Source of the DNA: Phenylobacterium sp.
Lineage (GTDB): Bacteria; Pseudomonadota; Alphaproteobacteria; Caulobacterales; Caulobacteraceae
Length of the DNA stretch: 64,000 nt
NCBI GenBank assembly: GCA_018001015.1
Contig: JAGNIV010000016.1
Coordinates: 18,526 to 82,525 of the forward strand
Reading direction: 5' to 3'
This document shows positions 63,878 through 64,000 of this stretch, one piece after another (the first letter of the stretch is position 1; each line of letters begins with the position of its first letter). The position numbers were made by a program, and so were the translations under genes. The notes under the pieces were generated by a model. It saw only the letters and a program-made list of their open reading frames with translations, was not told the DNA's origin and did not search any database.

Positions 63878-64000
63878 ATGGGCGGCCTGCGTCCGGGGAC
63901 CGACACGCCGATGACCGACACGGCCAAGACCGAATTGGCCGGCCACTGGACCCACGTCACCGAGGCCTCTGGCCTGCCCTTCGACCCGGCCGTGCTGGAC
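63878..64000 (+). pseudogene. DsbA-family (FrnE-like) frame lacking its N-terminus, partial
   Basis: The 41 visible codons from 63878 read IMGGLRPGTDTPM-type sequence (Ile codon just before the ATG) and HWTHVTEASGLPFDPAVLD, which resemble the interior of DsbA/FrnE-type thioredoxin-fold proteins. Those normally begin about 40 residues earlier with a CxxC domain (as in CSWC). Here an in-frame stop lies at 63860, 18 bases upstream, and there is no ribosome site. So the gene seems cut at its 5' end. The right edge also truncates it. An unknown short-N-terminal homologue is the alternative. Confidence 0.6.

Noticed and set aside
1-64000. CRISPR arrays, rRNA, tRNA, insertion sequences
   Set aside because: None was recognised on reading the window; the only tandem repeat is the coding repeat in copB.

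Overview
The window is GC-rich, densely packed DNA that reads as accessory DNA of a Caulobacterales-type alphaproteobacterium (Caulobacter, Phenylobacterium or Brevundimonas relatives). The reasons are the FecI/FecR/TonB/isopeptidase type of lasso-peptide locus, the style of the cus/cop/czc operons, and frequent four-base ATGA gene overlaps. The taxonomy is inferred, not shown. I saw no rRNA, tRNA, CRISPR array, transposase or integrase.

Region 1 (1-12107, all minus): a complete VirB/VirD4 type IV secretion operon in the order virB1-B2-B3-B4-B5-eexN-B6-B7-like-B8-B9-B10-B11-virD4. It is followed by a protein with the look of an LPD7/relaxase accessory protein that runs off the left edge. A small LuxR-type HTH gene heads the operon. 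This is the mating apparatus of a plasmid or integrative conjugative element, and the EexN lipoprotein supports conjugation.

Region 2 (12446-50331): a metal-resistance island of about 38 kb. It holds a Zn/Cd/Pb P1B-ATPase (13248) convergent with a czcI-like/czcCBA/DUF190/CDF operon, and the MerR-family regulator gene cadR. Near-identical MerR-type operators precede both the ATPase and the czc operon. Then come a GNAT/CelD-like gene, a YtkA-like gene, rcnA-rcnR, an acyltransferase, cusCBAF, copC-copD, a CsoR-controlled P1B-ATPase/copA/copB operon, a CnrYXH-type sigma module, an ATP-grasp protein, a SnoaL-like protein, copZ, a two-HMA copA ATPase, and cueR.

Region 3 (50399-61311): a lasso-peptide locus. 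A plus-strand set (fecI, fecR, TonB receptor, isopeptidase) converges on a minus-strand set (gntR, precursor A, leader peptidase B, macrolactam synthetase C). The precursor at 60458-60571 is only 37 aa. Its predicted core, GQQSGTKNELDERPYNPAG, would form a 9-residue Gly1-Glu9 ring. A perfect hairpin lies between A and B. No ABC exporter is present.

Region 4 (61312-64000): an HTH regulator paralogous to the one at 12446, then a Fic AMP-transferase with a stacked inverted-repeat operator. At the right edge is a DsbA-family reading frame that lacks its thioredoxin N-terminus, which may mark the junction between the mobile element and older chromosome.
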